Positions 48,940 to 60,241 of a stretch of 64,000 nucleotides of DNA are shown here, in pieces. This DNA comes from Kappaphycus alvarezii (lineage: Eukaryota; Rhodophyta; Florideophyceae; Gigartinales; Solieriaceae): contig NADL03000465.1 of the NCBI GenBank assembly GCA_002205965.3, forward strand, positions 310,001 to 374,000, read 5' to 3'. The translations under genes were made by a program, and so were the position numbers. The notes under the pieces are model-generated. The model was not told the DNA's origin. It searched no databases and was given only the letters and a program-made list of their open reading frames with translations. Each line of letters begins with the position of its first letter. Position 1 is the stretch's first letter.

Positions 48940-51420
48940 AGTATCTTATGAGCCACAAGTCAAACGTGATAGGTTGTTTTGAAAACTAAAAAGCCTTTGC
49001 GGACAAACAATCTAGCCATTCTCTTGAATATCTCCAGGTCCATGAGTTTCCTGAAATGAAAACTCCATTGGATGTAGATAAGCTTCTCGTTAATGTTTTG
49101 AGGTCCGACAATGGCAAAGCGTACCTCTCAACCGAGCTTAAGAACTTCATAAAGGAGAAAGACATACAACATAAGCTCACCCTGGCTCACAACTCCCAGC
49201 GAAACGGGACTGCTGAACGGATGAATCGAACCCTTCTCAATCTAGTTCGTTCCATGTTACATCACAAGGTTATTCCAAAGCATTTCTGGGCTGAAGCGCT
49301 TTCCAAGGCTGTTTATGTTCTCAATCGCGTTATTTCAAGCTCTTTGGCAGAGAACGTCACTCCTTACCACCGCGGGAACGAAAGTGCCCCTGACATATCT
49401 CACATACAGGCATTTGGTGCGCAGTTTCTGGTATGTCTTGCCAAAGAACTAAGTCAAAAATTTGGATCCCAGATCTCGTGAAGCCCTTATGCTGGGGTAC
49501 TTCTCTCAGATCAAGGGATATAAGATGTGAGATACTGGCTCAGAAAGAAAGTAAATATACAGAGATATAATTTTCAATGAAATCACAACTTGTACAAAGC
49601 CGCAAGTCACCTGTGAGCTTCCGAATGGAGATCACGGCCAAAAGACTCCCTCCGATGAAAATAAATCTCCTTCTGAAGAGGTTTTAGAAGTACAGAGTTA
49701 CGCTGACGAAGAAGAAGACTCTGAAGAACCCACTGCCGGTAAAGAAAATCTATTGTCATCTAAAAAAGCCCATTCAGTAGCTTCTCGTTGTTCCTCTCGG
49801 GTCTCAAAGAAGCCCATCCGCTGGTGTCCTTCTAGCTCTTCCTCAAATGTGTCACTTGTCCCAGAGACTGCACTGCTTTCAACAGGTGTTCCCGCGACAT
49901 ACGAAGAGGCTACTTCTGCAGAAAAATTGATTTTTAGCTGCCAGGGATCAAAAAGGAAGAAGAATCTATCCGTGAGGATAGAAACTTTGATCGCGTTCCA
50001 AGGAAAAAAGGAATGCATGTGATTCCATATCGCTACGTTTTTCGTATCAAACCTGAGGTTGGTCCTAAGGTTCGTATCGTCGCTAAAGTATTCAGACAAG
50101 TTCCCGGACTATAGTACACAGACACATATACTCCCGTCGTTTCTATTTCTGTTGTACGAATTTTTCTCTGCTCTACAAATCTGTTAGATCTGGAATGTGA
50201 TCAGATGGACGTAGTAACCGCGTTTCCGAACGGTGACTTGGAAGAAGAAATATTCATGGAGACTGCAGCTTCTTTTCGAGATCCAAACAAGCTCAACCTC
50301 GTCTTTCGACTTGTAAATGCCCTGTATGGATTGAAGCAGGCTGCCCGCCAATGGTACGCAAAATAGATTCATTTTTGACTTTGCAACTCAACTTTGTCAA
50401 CAACCCACACGAGCCATGTCTCTGTGTCTTTCGGAAGGATATTATGTTCTGCATGATAATAATATATGTTGATGATCTCCTCATTTCATGCAGCAGTCAA
50501 CATATGCTCAACAATATCAAGGCAGTACTGTAGAAGAGATTCAAGATGAAAGACTTTGGTCCTGTCCAGAAATTCATTGGTATTTAAGTACAGCGAAACC
50601 ACTCTGAGAGAGCGCTGCATCTTTCGCAATCGATCTAAACAGACAAGATCTTGGAAAGGTTCCAAATAGTGGACTCAAAACCTGTCGATACTCCAATGGT
50701 CCAAAGCAATTTCAACAAGGACGGAACTAATGATCAATAAATTCCTTCATCATTATCATATCGTTCTGCAATAGGCAGTTTTATGTACTTGATAATCTGC
50801 ACTCGTCAGGACATTGGATTCTCCGTTGGAAAGCTGTCGCAGTTCTGCGAAAAGCCGATGATCACTCACTGGAGGGCTGTTTAACGTGTGTATCGCTACT
50901 TAAACGGATCTAAAATCTTGGAATTCGTTACGGTTCGTCTTCATCTCACAGCATCACTGGATTCAGTGACTCTGACTAGGCAGGCTGCCACATTACTCGT
51001 AGTTATACCGAAAGCTTCGCGTTCATGATGTCTGGTGGACTTATCTCATGGCACTCCAAGAAGCAAAGATGTGTCACGCTGTCGGCTTGCGAAGCAGAGT
51101 ACATATATCTGTGCACTGCCTGTAAAGAGGCTATTTTGTTTTCAAACCTTCTCTGCAGTTTGATGAATGAGAAATGCTCTACTCCTACCAGGATATCAAT
51201 TGACAACTCAAACGCAATTACCTCGTCCCAGAACGAATCAATCAATTAAAGGAACAAGCACATTTATATTCAGTACCATTTCGTTCGTGAAGCTGCGTCC
51301 TCCAAACAGATCTCTGTTACTTACTGTCAAACCGAAGACCAAGTCTCTGACCTTCTAACGAAACCTTTGCTGTTTGAGAAGTTTCGAAGTGAGTTGGGTA
51401 TTTTTACTCCTGGTATTTAA
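48940..51420 (+). mobile_element. Ty1/copia retrotransposon, 5'-truncated and degenerate pol
   Basis: Order integrase, RT, RNase H is that of copia pol. The integrase core (49000-49480) has RSDNGKAYLS and NGTAERMNRTL with the second Asp and the Glu. RT (50190-50560) has DVVTAFPNGDLEEEIFME, LYGLKQAARQWY and the catalytic YVDDLLI. RNase H (51025-51245) has ISWHSKKQRCVTLSACEAEY, followed by a HFVREAAS-like segment and a C-terminal block ending LLTKPLLFEKFRSELGI (51340-51410). Gag, protease and the 5' LTR are absent. Several frame changes and in-frame stops interrupt pol, for example TAA after FIGI near 50585. Confidence 0.9.
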
Positions 51421-51474
51421 AGGTAGTGTTTTATTGATTTTCAGATCGAGGGAGCGCTGCTGAGTTCAGTTCTA

Positions 51475-51487
51475 GTTTGAGGGGGCG
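51475..51487 (+). other. Copia polypurine tract
   Basis: GTTTGAGGGGGCG lies directly before the 3' LTR, as required for plus-strand priming in copia elements. Confidence 0.7.
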
Positions 51488-51714
51488 TGTTAGTGTAATT
51501 TCAATTATTTGCCTTTTTGTGACAGCTGAAAACTCGCAACGAGGTTTACAGTTATTACTGTACTTCACCGTTCAATCTAGAACTTGAACGTTATGTTTAT
51601 GAACTGTACAGTGCTGTAAGCTTGACGTGATCTACTTTAGATCAGCTCAAGCAAGTTTAAGGTTAGACACTCACCGTCGTCTACATGTGTTCTGGAAACT
51701 TCCTTCGATTAACA
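51488..51714 (+). repeat. Copia 3' LTR (~227 bp)
   Basis: Begins TGTTAGTG right after the polypurine tract and ends ATTAACA, giving the TGTTA...TAACA inverted ends usual for copia LTRs. It contains TACTGTAC and GTACAGTGC words. No second copy is seen upstream, in line with the 5' truncation. Confidence 0.65.
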
Positions 51715-52432
51715 GAAAGCATCATTCGACTTGCCTTGAAGTCTATGTAAGCCCCGGTCTCTCTCCATCTTCTACTTGAGTAAAGCTCCTTACCACCTTC
51801 TCCTCTGTCATCTCTCCTTCTCGGTCCCTCACTATTTCTACCCTTCTTTCTCTCTCTCTCTTGCTCTCTCACTCTCTCCTTCACTCCTGCCTCGCTGCCT
51901 CGCTCCCTCTCTCTCGTTCTGTCCATCAGTGGGCTCCCAAGTCACTTATGAAAAACAAGCCTTTCTGCAGTAATATGGTGCAGCAAAGTTTGGAATCGAC
52001 AAATAAGCCTCTGCACAATTTTTGTGAAGAAAGGTCCAGAGCTGCGACAGAACTGTGAGTAACTGACAGTTTGCCGAGGTCTGTCAATTTCTTTTTTCAT
52101 GAAGATGCTTTCTCGGATCTTATGGATGGTGTGGATGTCCTTTGTATTAATCCAATGTCGTATATTACATACAAAAGGGTCATAGTAATTGTTCCGTCCG
52201 GTGTCAAGAACGTCGTGTATATGTTTTCTCGCTCGTACTTCTCCTGGAGCAGTGTGAGTGGATTCTCGTATAGCTGTGGTAAGGCACTGGTTATAGATGT
52301 AGGGAAAGACTACGTTCTGGAATATTTCATGAATGATAAAATAAAGTCCCGCAAGGATGCTGAGGGAATGTTCAACACAAACGAACGGTGGCTCGGGATT
52401 GTTGACGGAGCTCATAATTGGGCTGCACTCAA
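51715..52432. other. CT-rich microsatellite and unidentified open frames
   Basis: A polypyrimidine tract (CTCT with TCCCT, about 51775-51925) follows the LTR. A plus frame at 52071-52436 encodes 121 residues ending in WLGIVDGAHNWAAL, which resembles the I-V-D-G-x-H-R-x-A-A-L block of ParB-like proteins, but the rest does not support a call. The minus strand is also open here, so coding direction is unclear. Confidence 0.35.
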
Positions 52433-53277
52433 TTAATCCCCTAAATCCCCTAAACCGCTCCCACTCTGCTGAGCCTGCCAAACCCGCCTGTAACTCTTCA
52501 CATACAACGCTTGAACGCTGGGGATGTCCGACTGGGCTCCGGGGCTAGCCACGACAAAACGGACACTAAGGTACTCCCAGAGGAACTCGATCATATGTCC
52601 CATCAGCCTCTTCACGAATAAGCATTTATCTTTCAGCTCGACAGCTCGGAACCGAGCAATGAGCCCATTAAGAGGAACGTCCTCTGGGCGAACCTTGGAC
52701 GACAGAACAGAAGGTCTTCCCAACTCTTGAACCACGGTGCCGGACGCGTGGAGTTTCATACACCTGAGATCAAAGGGAAAGAAGGTATTTTGAGGACCGG
52801 TCTTGCTGCGAGGGGCATACAACTTACCAACTCCTAGGACTGCACCATCCGCGCCAGCAGACCCATCACCACAAACGAATGACCAAACGACAATAGGGTC
52901 TGCATCTTTAGCTGGATGATACTCCCCGATCTCCTCCGGTTCCAGCTCCCTAACTCTCTCCCCGAGCTCGGCCCGGCCCAACTACCGTCGCTGAGACCAG
53001 CATCTGCATCTCCTCTGCTTGATCCAGCGCTGCGTGGCTGCTTCGAGGGAAATTGACCGGATAGTCCTTCTCCCGAACGGCGTGGCTGCTTGCCAGCCCG
53101 CCCACTCGACGACGCGGCTTCCCCGCCACGACGACCAGATGATTCCGATGAAGACTCGTCACTGAATTCCCTCCCCGCTGCGGCGCGCCCCGCAGCCTCT
53201 ACCTGCTGCGCAGCCAACCGACAGCTACGTTCCTCCGCGGCAGCCTGCTGGGCTGCCCGCTTAAGGCGTCCTACCAT
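52433..53277 (-). CDS. Unidentified ~280-residue protein downstream of the broken 28S
   Basis: The ATG at 53277 starts MVGRLKRAAQQAAAEERS, an Ala/Arg/Glu-rich helical part, then a Ser/Gly/Arg-rich linker. After one missing base near 52975 comes a more globular part: REL-EPEEIGEYHPAKDADP, VVWSFVCGDGSAG, LGVGKLYAPRSK, FPFDLRCMKLHASG, VPLNGLIARFRAVELKD and MGHMIEFLWEYLSVRF. A CATAAATAG TATA-like sequence lies about 140 bases upstream (53414-53422). It is GC-rich among AT-rich neighbours and reads in the same sense as the rRNA. No RT, endonuclease or LAGLIDADG motif is visible. It could be the gag-like ORF of an inserted element or an independent gene. Confidence 0.45.
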
Positions 53278-53798
53278 TGTTTCCGGTACGAAATTTGGAG
53301 GCTGTGGTGAAGATTGGAAACTTATGTAGAAGAAAGGACGATTGGAACGAACTGGATGTAGTGTGGACTTGGAGGAGAAGGGGTGATTCTCAACAGCAAC
53401 AAGCGACAAGCGTCTATTTATGCTGTTGTGGAGATCGACTTAGACTACCATCAATTGCTGGAAGGTGCTCCTTCGGAACTTGGTGTAGTAGAATGGCGTG
53501 CCAACGCACATTTGGTCTCGCGACAAACCAGAAGATTTTTTTGGTTTTGGTCTGACTACCAGATTAGAAATGGGTAGCATCGTTGGCAATTGTAAAAACA
53601 CCCACGTGGCATTAGACCATTACAGGATGCACTGTAAGCACTCGTACCTAGTGTATTAGCTCTGCCGCATTGCTTCCTAGGTTTAGTGACTCGTTTATTA
53701 TCCGAACGTACTACATGATTATAGTGTCCACTGTTGATCCTTGTGGATGTAAGTGTGGGCACTTTAAAGAAATGAAATTTTGCACAAGCCTTTCCAAC
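53278..53798 (-). other. Sequence between broken 28S and the unidentified ORF
   Basis: Starts directly at the 28S breakpoint with GTTGGAAAGGCTTGTGC on the minus strand. It matches no continuation of 28S. It could be the 5' UTR of an insertion, part of an intron, or unrelated DNA joined by deletion. Its right-hand (minus-downstream) part carries the TATA-like sequence and leader of the ORF. Confidence 0.45.
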
Positions 53799-55832
53799 GC
53801 TACCTTAAGAAAGTCATAGTTACTCCCCCTGTTTATCCGCGCTTAATTAAATCTCTTCAATTTGAGATTCAGAGCACTGGGCAGAAATCACATTGCGTCA
53901 TCACCGGCCACAGCCCTCGCAATGCTTTGTTTTAAGTAAACATTATGATTCCCTTTGCCCGTTGCAGTTCTAGTCTGCTGCACGCCGTGGACGTCGTCAG
54001 GTGTGGCGGCGCGCAGACTCACCGGCACGGCACCGGTCCCCTTGTGGGGTCCCGACCCGAAGGCCGCACAGCTGCGCGCGCCAGAATCCTGCAACCACTC
54101 CCACGCAGAACTAGAACCAGCCCTTTTCCCAAAGTCACAGGTCTAATTTGCAGACTTCCCTTACCTGCATTATTCATACTGAGCAGAGGCTGTTCATCTT
54201 GGGGACCTGATGCGGTGATCGGTACGCCACGGCATGGATTTCAATTCATCAAAGATTTTCAGCAGGAAATTTTCAAGGGCTATAGACGGCGAGTTGGACG
54301 CTGGAAAACCCCCGGCACTCTGCCCGCACACGCGTGTTTCTCCCGACAAGCGGATTTTTCACACCGCGCGCGAAAACTGGTCAAACAGAAAAGACAACTC
54401 TGCCCAACACCTTCGCAAGCGTCTTCGCCCCATCGGTCGCGTCACCGCGTCAACAGCAGTGTGCGGGAATTTCAACCCGCTTCCCTTTCGCCGCTACTTA
54501 GCAATCGCCACTAGGCTTAGAAACGGCTCACCCACGCCTAATCAATATTCGCGTGGAACCATTCCCCGCTTCTCTCTTGAACGATCTCGCTTTAATACTT
54601 GCTACTATCACCAGAATCTGCACTACCGGCCGTTTCACACTCGTTTGAACGCGTGCTTCGATTCTGCTGCCACGCCGTCCTACTCATCTGGAGACTTTCT
54701 CGCCCAGACGGAACGGTGTCGACCACCTGCTTCAGCGCCATCCATTTTAAAGGCTGAATCATTCGGCAGGTGAGTTATTACACACTCCTTAGCGGATTCC
54801 GACTTCCATGGCCTCTGTCCTGCTGTCTAGATGAATCAACGCCTTTTAAGGGGTCTGTAAGCGGGCATTTGGCCGCCTTAACCGTGCTTACGGTTCATCC
54901 CTTATCGACAGTTATGCTTACCAAAAGTGTCCCAGGGGGCCGATGTTTTTGCCGGTGCCGCTCAACTAAGCAGCGATAGCCCTGCGCATTTTAAGTTTGA
55001 GAATAAAAAAGTTTGACGAGCGATTTGCACTTCAGCACCTCTAAGAGCCTCCACCACAGTTTCCTCTGACTTTGACCTACTCCTGCATAGTTCATCATGT
55101 TTCGGGTCTCAGCGCAAATGCTCCGGGTTGGACTTGGGACACAGCGATCTCATGCCGCCTCAAACTGCTCTTTTTGCAACGTCGCTTTCACTGCGCCCAC
55201 TGGCTTTCACATCATTTGACTCGCATCCGCGCTAAACTCTTGGGTTCGTGTTTCAAGAAGGTTCGTATCGCGTCGTCTCTCCGCCGTCCTCAACTCTGCG
55301 ATAGGGGAGCCCTCAGCCGCCAGGGACTCATAACTCTGCCCCTTGCAGCCCACGACGGATAGGAACTCGTACCTGTGAACCCCAAACTGGCTGAATACAT
55401 ATAGCGCCCTTTCATTCCAACGCAATTCGCTTCCCCCATGACGTTTTCATGTTCTTTTCACCCTCTTTTCAAAGTTCTTTGCATCCTTCCCTCACGGTAC
55501 GTGTTCGCTATCGGTCTCCACCAGTTATTTAGCCTTTGGTGAGATTTAAAATCAATAAGAGCAGCATTCCCAAGCTACGCGACTCGTCTGAAACAGCCTC
55601 TTAGTGTGTGTCCTGTGTGGATACGACGGGACTCTCAACCTCTACAGCTCGCATTTCCATGTGAATTAACCACACTGACACCCAGAGGACGCTCACAATA
55701 CAACGCATGAAAAGCAGGCTTTTCATGTTGGGCTCTTCCCGCTTCGCTAGCCGCTACTGAGGGAATCCTAGTTAGTTTCTTTTCCTTCGCTCAATAATAT
55801 GCTTAAACTCAGCGGGTTGCCTCGAATGGTTT
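53799..55832 (-). rRNA. 28S rRNA, 5' portion only, with an internal deletion
   Basis: On the minus strand the sequence begins near ACCCGCTGAGTTTAAGC. It continues through the conserved GAACACGTACCGTGAGGG, AAGAACTTTGAAAAGAG, GAAACACGAACC, ATGGAAGTCGGAATCCGC, CTAAGGAGTGTGTAA and GAGTAACTATGAC blocks, and stops after TTCTTAAGGTAGC at 53799. The next expected CAAATGCCTCG and ATGAATGGATTAACG are absent. Near 55010 the sequence jumps from CAAATCGCTCGTCAAAC to TTTTTTATTCTCAAACTT, so the conserved ACTAATCGAACCATCTAGTAG segment (about 200 bases) is missing. Several positions differ from the general eukaryotic consensus, which could be lineage-specific or decay. I call it a partial, probably non-functional copy. 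Confidence 0.88.
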
Positions 55833-56175
55833 GATATCCAAATGAGTGTGTTGGTGAGGCCAGCTCTACCGCTACCCTAAGTTCCTTACACAACGCAATC
55901 ATCGACATGTAAAACATTTGGTTCGCTTCGCCTCGAACCCGTCCGAATGCCGGCACACCGCATTCCTCAAACTCTCTTCTTCCTACTCCGCAGCACACCG
56001 CAATGCAATCAGGGTAAAGCAAGACATTACCGTGACAGCGTGCGTCGCGTTCAGACACTCTCTACTTCGGGTGACCGCGGGCGCGGGCGCCAACCCTCCG
56101 CGCCCCACGGACGACACCCATCAGCTGCAGCGTAGTAGAATATTTCTGTTCTGCAACGTGCAAACACACATTTGT
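55833..56175 (-). other. Internal transcribed spacer 2
   Basis: Lies between recognisable 5.8S and 28S 5' ends. GC-rich in its first third, with no coding sense. Length about 340 bases, within the usual range. Confidence 0.75.
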
Positions 56176-56335
56176 GCGGACACTCAAACAGGCATGCTCG
56201 CAGGATTACCAGCGAGCTCCACTTGCGTTGAAAAATTCGATGATTCACGGGTTTTGCAGGATCACATTACGTTTCGCAGTTTGCTACGTTCTTCATCGTT
56301 GCTGGAGCGGAGACATCCACCGTCATGGGTTGTAT
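56176..56335 (-). rRNA. 5.8S rRNA
   Basis: Minus strand shows GACGGTGGATGTCTC, CAACGATGAAGAACG, CGTGAATCATCGAAT, CAACGCAAG and GAGCATGCCTGTTTGAGTG in the correct order and spacing, about 160 bases. A few positions in the GAACGTAGCAAACTGCGA region differ from the commonest eukaryotic form. No 18S end follows upstream: the conserved GGAAGGATCATT is not found in the next 1 kb. Confidence 0.85.
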
Positions 56336-57344
56336 ATTTTTACAGTATTTTGTTGTCCTTTCTGTACTTCGGCCAATATGGATTGCCGTGGGAACGAAAC
56401 ATCGTAGCAAATCTATGCCTACAGTGCAGTACTGTACTGTTATCGGTACCTGTTTGATTTCACCTGAAAAAAGAGTAATATTTCACAAAAAACAGAGTCG
56501 GCACATACTCGCGGTGACAGACGCTGTCACCTCCAAATTTCAGTCTTTACCTTACAAACTGAACGAATATGCAGTAGCCGGCTGAGTTACCAAAAGTACC
56601 TTGAACAACAGAGTTACGCAGACAGGCAACTCAAGAAACAGAGTTAAGATTAGCAACTCGAAACAGCCCACATTCACGGAACAGTGAGAAAAATAGGGCA
56701 ACAGAAACAAATCAGTCCCAGATTGCTCACCTTATAGCTGACTCCTTGGTCAATTGAAACCTGGTTTCGCTTCTTGTGTTGACGACTACTTCCTGAGTTC
56801 ATCATGATATGAATGCAATTACTTGATTTGCATTAATCCAGTCCATACACAACCGAATGCTAAGCTGTCAGCATTTCTGACTTCCTTTCACAATGGTACG
56901 TAAACATACGTGGTGATTGCCACTGTCAGCTGAGTAATTTTCATCATTTCCGCTTCACAGCATTACAGGACTACTGTTTAGTCCGCAACATTCGTGCTCC
57001 AAAGACTCACCTGTCCTGTATATAAGTTTCGCTGCTCCATTTGTTCTTTGTGAGTTCAGTATTCACTGCTTGGATTAACTTTCTCCTCAAGTAAAGATCC
57101 TACTCCATTTTTGATTCCATCCTCGCCCTGCTAGGCAAAATTATTCTCTGCAACGCTTCGAGCGAAAAGAGTAACAAAAGCTTTGGGTAAATCCGATTCT
57201 GGGGTCCAGGTCTACCTGTGCCTTCCACTAACCTTTACACGAAATAGCGTTTTATTTTCCCATACTTATTCCTCCGGTTTTGTATACCAGTGATCCTATC
57301 AGCAATTCGGAGAATATCCGGAAATATTCCCGACTAAGGCTCTC
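56336..57344. other. Possible ITS1 remnant, then unassigned DNA
   Basis: The first few hundred bases should be ITS1 by position, but no 18S 3' end is reached, so the rDNA unit is truncated on this side too. The GCAGTACTGTACTGT word lies at about 56425. No gene recognised. Confidence 0.4.
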
Positions 57345-57830
57345 CAATGCCCTCTACAGCCGCCGATATTCTCCTCAAACGGTTTACATGCACCCGCATG
57401 AACTTGTTACCAATTCCAGACTCCAGTTGGTATCATACAAAACCCAGCCTTGCCTTCACAATGTATGGTCCAATCAAAGGCTTTACTTTTTTGTCTCAGA
57501 TTTATTTTCTCTGCACTGAACACAATGTCACGCAATCGCCAAACTCATATTATTCCCCTCTGGAATTCTTATCATACTGCACCTTCAATATTCGACGCGA
57601 AACATTTGCACGACCGATTAATTGCTTGTACAGCAATGCCAGGCGTGTTGTTAAGCTGGAGGGGTTCATCGCAAACAAAATCAAGGTCTACGCCTCTCCA
57701 CGCTTCAAAGGCGTCAACCCCAAAAATTGCCTTGTATGGCGTCATTTTCGTGGCAGTACATTCCTCAATGTTGTAACGGTGGCGAGCTAGAGCTACGTGC
57801 TCATCTCAATCCGAGTTGCCAGTGGTCATA
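57345..57830 (-). pseudogene. Ty3/gypsy integrase C-terminal remnant
   Basis: Minus-strand blocks in order: RYNIEECTATKMTPYKAIFG (about 57770-57715), ALLYKQLIGRANVSR-type linker, EFGDCVTLCSVQRK (about 57540), then KPLIGPYIVKARLGFV (about 57480) and FMRVHVNRLRRISAAVEG (57395-57345). The GPY motif and V-H-V-N-R-L block define the gypsy integrase C-terminus. Interrupted by frame changes and stops. Not the same copy as the element at 61-64 kb, whose matching blocks differ in sequence. Confidence 0.7.
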
Positions 57831-59347
57831 AAGCTTCCCAAACCTTGGGAAGTGTCCTATTCCATCTATATACTATACACATTATCTTGCGGGCGCATAC
57901 CGTGAGTATATCTACTTTGATGGAAATGTTTTTGGGCTAAAACACTTTTCGAGAGGTCTTTTTACTCTTTACTCTCCTTTTCAGCAATCTCTTGTTGTTC
58001 AGTTACAAGAAAATTAAAGAGCTTCTCCTTATCTTATGTATCTTATGATTATACCGAATCCGATGAAATAACGAATCCGGTAATAGACTTCATCTCTAAT
58101 TCTTCCAACGCAAACTCATTTACAACTTTTGATTTGGAAAAAGAAATTAATTCGCATGGCGCAGCCAATTGCACAGCAACCACTCTCAGAACCAGAAAAC
58201 ACTTCGGAGTGCATTAGAATTGATAAGCGGCGGTGCCTTCGCGTGATATTTGCACGTGTGGTACGGTCCAATTCCTTGGCGTTGGCGGATGAATCCATGT
58301 AGAATAAGTCAATATAGCGTATTATTTTTGTTTCAATATGTCCAAAATGGCGCAGTGCTGCTCTAAATTTCAGTGGTAGTTTGGCATGGCGTCAAAAAAG
58401 TAGTTAAAGCTCCAAAAGAGATTTCTCATATGTGTCGGGGGGGGTTGGGGCAGCTCACAGATCTGAGTTTTCGTAATGATGACACAGGTCAAACAGGTGA
58501 GATTATGTAATCCTCTTTTGATTTTTTTCACTGTTGATATTACACAGAGCCGGGAGGCCATATTTTTTGTTTAGAATTGTTGTGTATTTTCAACAGCGAA
58601 ATTCTCTTTAATATTATCTCACGATGTGACATTTGATGCACTTTGTACTCACTGGTAGGCAATTTCGTTTCCTTATGGGTACTCGATAGTCGTTTTCGGT
58701 ATCTATACTGGGTGCGTATTATGGAATCACATTGTGACTCTATATAAAGTGTTTATTTAATAGTAGAATAGTAGTCGACAAAACCACATTCTGTTAAAAT
58801 ATATTTGAGATCTTTTGCAACGCAAAGTATGAGTTCGACGCAGGAATAATTTACGATTAATAGCTCCAAACGTGGATGACGTGTCCCCATCTCATTCTCA
58901 AAACACAAACCACTCGCGCAGGTGACGTCCATTACGTTTGTGAGGAGTACATGACCTCTGTACGCGATAATATAGAAGGCTTACGCCGTAGAACGCGTAA
59001 AGGCATGATGAGGGCAACTCAGACGCCTTCTTCAGTCCATAATCCTCGAAAATTAAGATAAAGAGGTCCTATTTTTTCAGAGCTACCGTTATTAGCATAT
59101 CACAAACGACTTACGACTCGTACTTTTACGATCCCGCATCATATCTTACTCAACTTCAAGCACCAACTCCTTGAGCCAAGCGCGCTGGCTTTATCTTTTC
59201 CTCTTCCGACCAGCGGTCATGGGTAATGTAACTACCCTCACGTCATGGAAGGTTTGAAGTACAGAACAATCTCGCCATAGGGTCGATCCGTTTGCAGCTA
59301 CATGAATCATGCTTCATCTATAGTCTTCACCAACTCGATAAGTAGAC
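57831..59347. other. No recognisable gene
   Basis: AT-rich with short ORFs only, between the gypsy remnant and the Harbinger-like element. A G8 run lies at about 58438. Confidence 0.4.
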
Positions 59348-60080
59348 TTGGAAATCTTGTTTGGGATGAGGGCTCCGACTCTATTGGAGCTACTTTGGGA
59401 GGTTATACGGAGCCTATTTGATCCATTCAAGGATAGAGCTGATGCGTTCCTTCAGATCCTCTTGGTGAGCACAAGGGCCGACCAGTACGCTGCTGCTATT
59501 CACGCCAAAGGCGGCCTTCTCTCAAATTTTGTTGGCTTCATCGATTTCACAAAGGTACAGATGGGCCGTCCAGACGGTCCTTTATCTAAGCAGCGCAACG
59601 TCTACTCATGCCATAAGATATTTAATTGCTTCATTTTAAAAACTGTCAGGACCCCCGATGGGCTTCTTTTCTAAATATATGGGCTAGAGGATGGCCACAG
59701 GCATGGAAAAACTCTGTACCGGGAGAGCGGATTGTACCTGGTGCTTATAAACAGCCTTAACATAGGTAGAGTCCAGCACTGCTTCTATGAGGACGCGTCC
59801 TATATCCTAAGACTGTGGTTGCAGAAAGCTTTTTCTAAATTAGGAGCCATCACCGACCATTTAGCATACAATACCGCAATAAACAGCATTCGGGAGGCGA
59901 TTGAGCGGAATTATAAGGACCTCGAGCAAATTTATTCGTCGCAAGTCTACACAAGGTGACTAAAAGTGACACAGTCCGCGACTGTTTTGCTATATCAGGC
60001 TGCAGTGCTCTTGTGGAATTTCCGCATGTGCATGAACAGCGACGGTCAGGTTGGATCCTATTTTGTGTTTTTCCCCTTTC
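59348..60080 (+). pseudogene. Harbinger-like (DDE_Tnp_4) transposase with an in-frame stop
   Basis: One frame runs from 59348 to 59956 with a single TAA at 59672-59674. It contains NFVGFIDFTKVQMGRP (first catalytic Asp), YSCHKIFNCFILKT, RTPDGLLF, then after the stop YGLEDGHRHGKTLYRESGL, CFYEDASYILRLWL (second Asp in the D-A-S-Y context) and INSIREAIERNYKDLEQIY (final Glu). A block read as YQAAVLLWNFRMC (about 59990-60035) continues the C-terminus in a neighbouring frame. All three catalytic acidic positions appear to be present, so only the stop and the late frame break disable it. It complements the C-terminal piece at 24932-25456. Confidence 0.7.
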
Positions 60081-60241
60081 CTCGATGAAAAATTTGGCGT
60101 GAGGCCCAGCAACACTAAAGTTGCAGAAGAAAGGCCAATATGTGGACTTTTAGTGCGGGAACGAAGTGTCAGCAATCGAGCATCGTGACTAGCGCACTAT
60201 ATTTTGTCATTTAAAAGGACGAGAGGGAAGATTTCCCAATT

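Noticed and set aside
53945..54773. Overlapping plus-strand open frames of 179-189 codons
   Set aside because: They lie inside 28S rRNA, which often contains spurious open frames.
57347..57790. Plus-strand open frame of 147 codons
   Set aside because: Antisense of the gypsy integrase C-terminus (GPY and V-H-V-N-R-L blocks on the minus strand).
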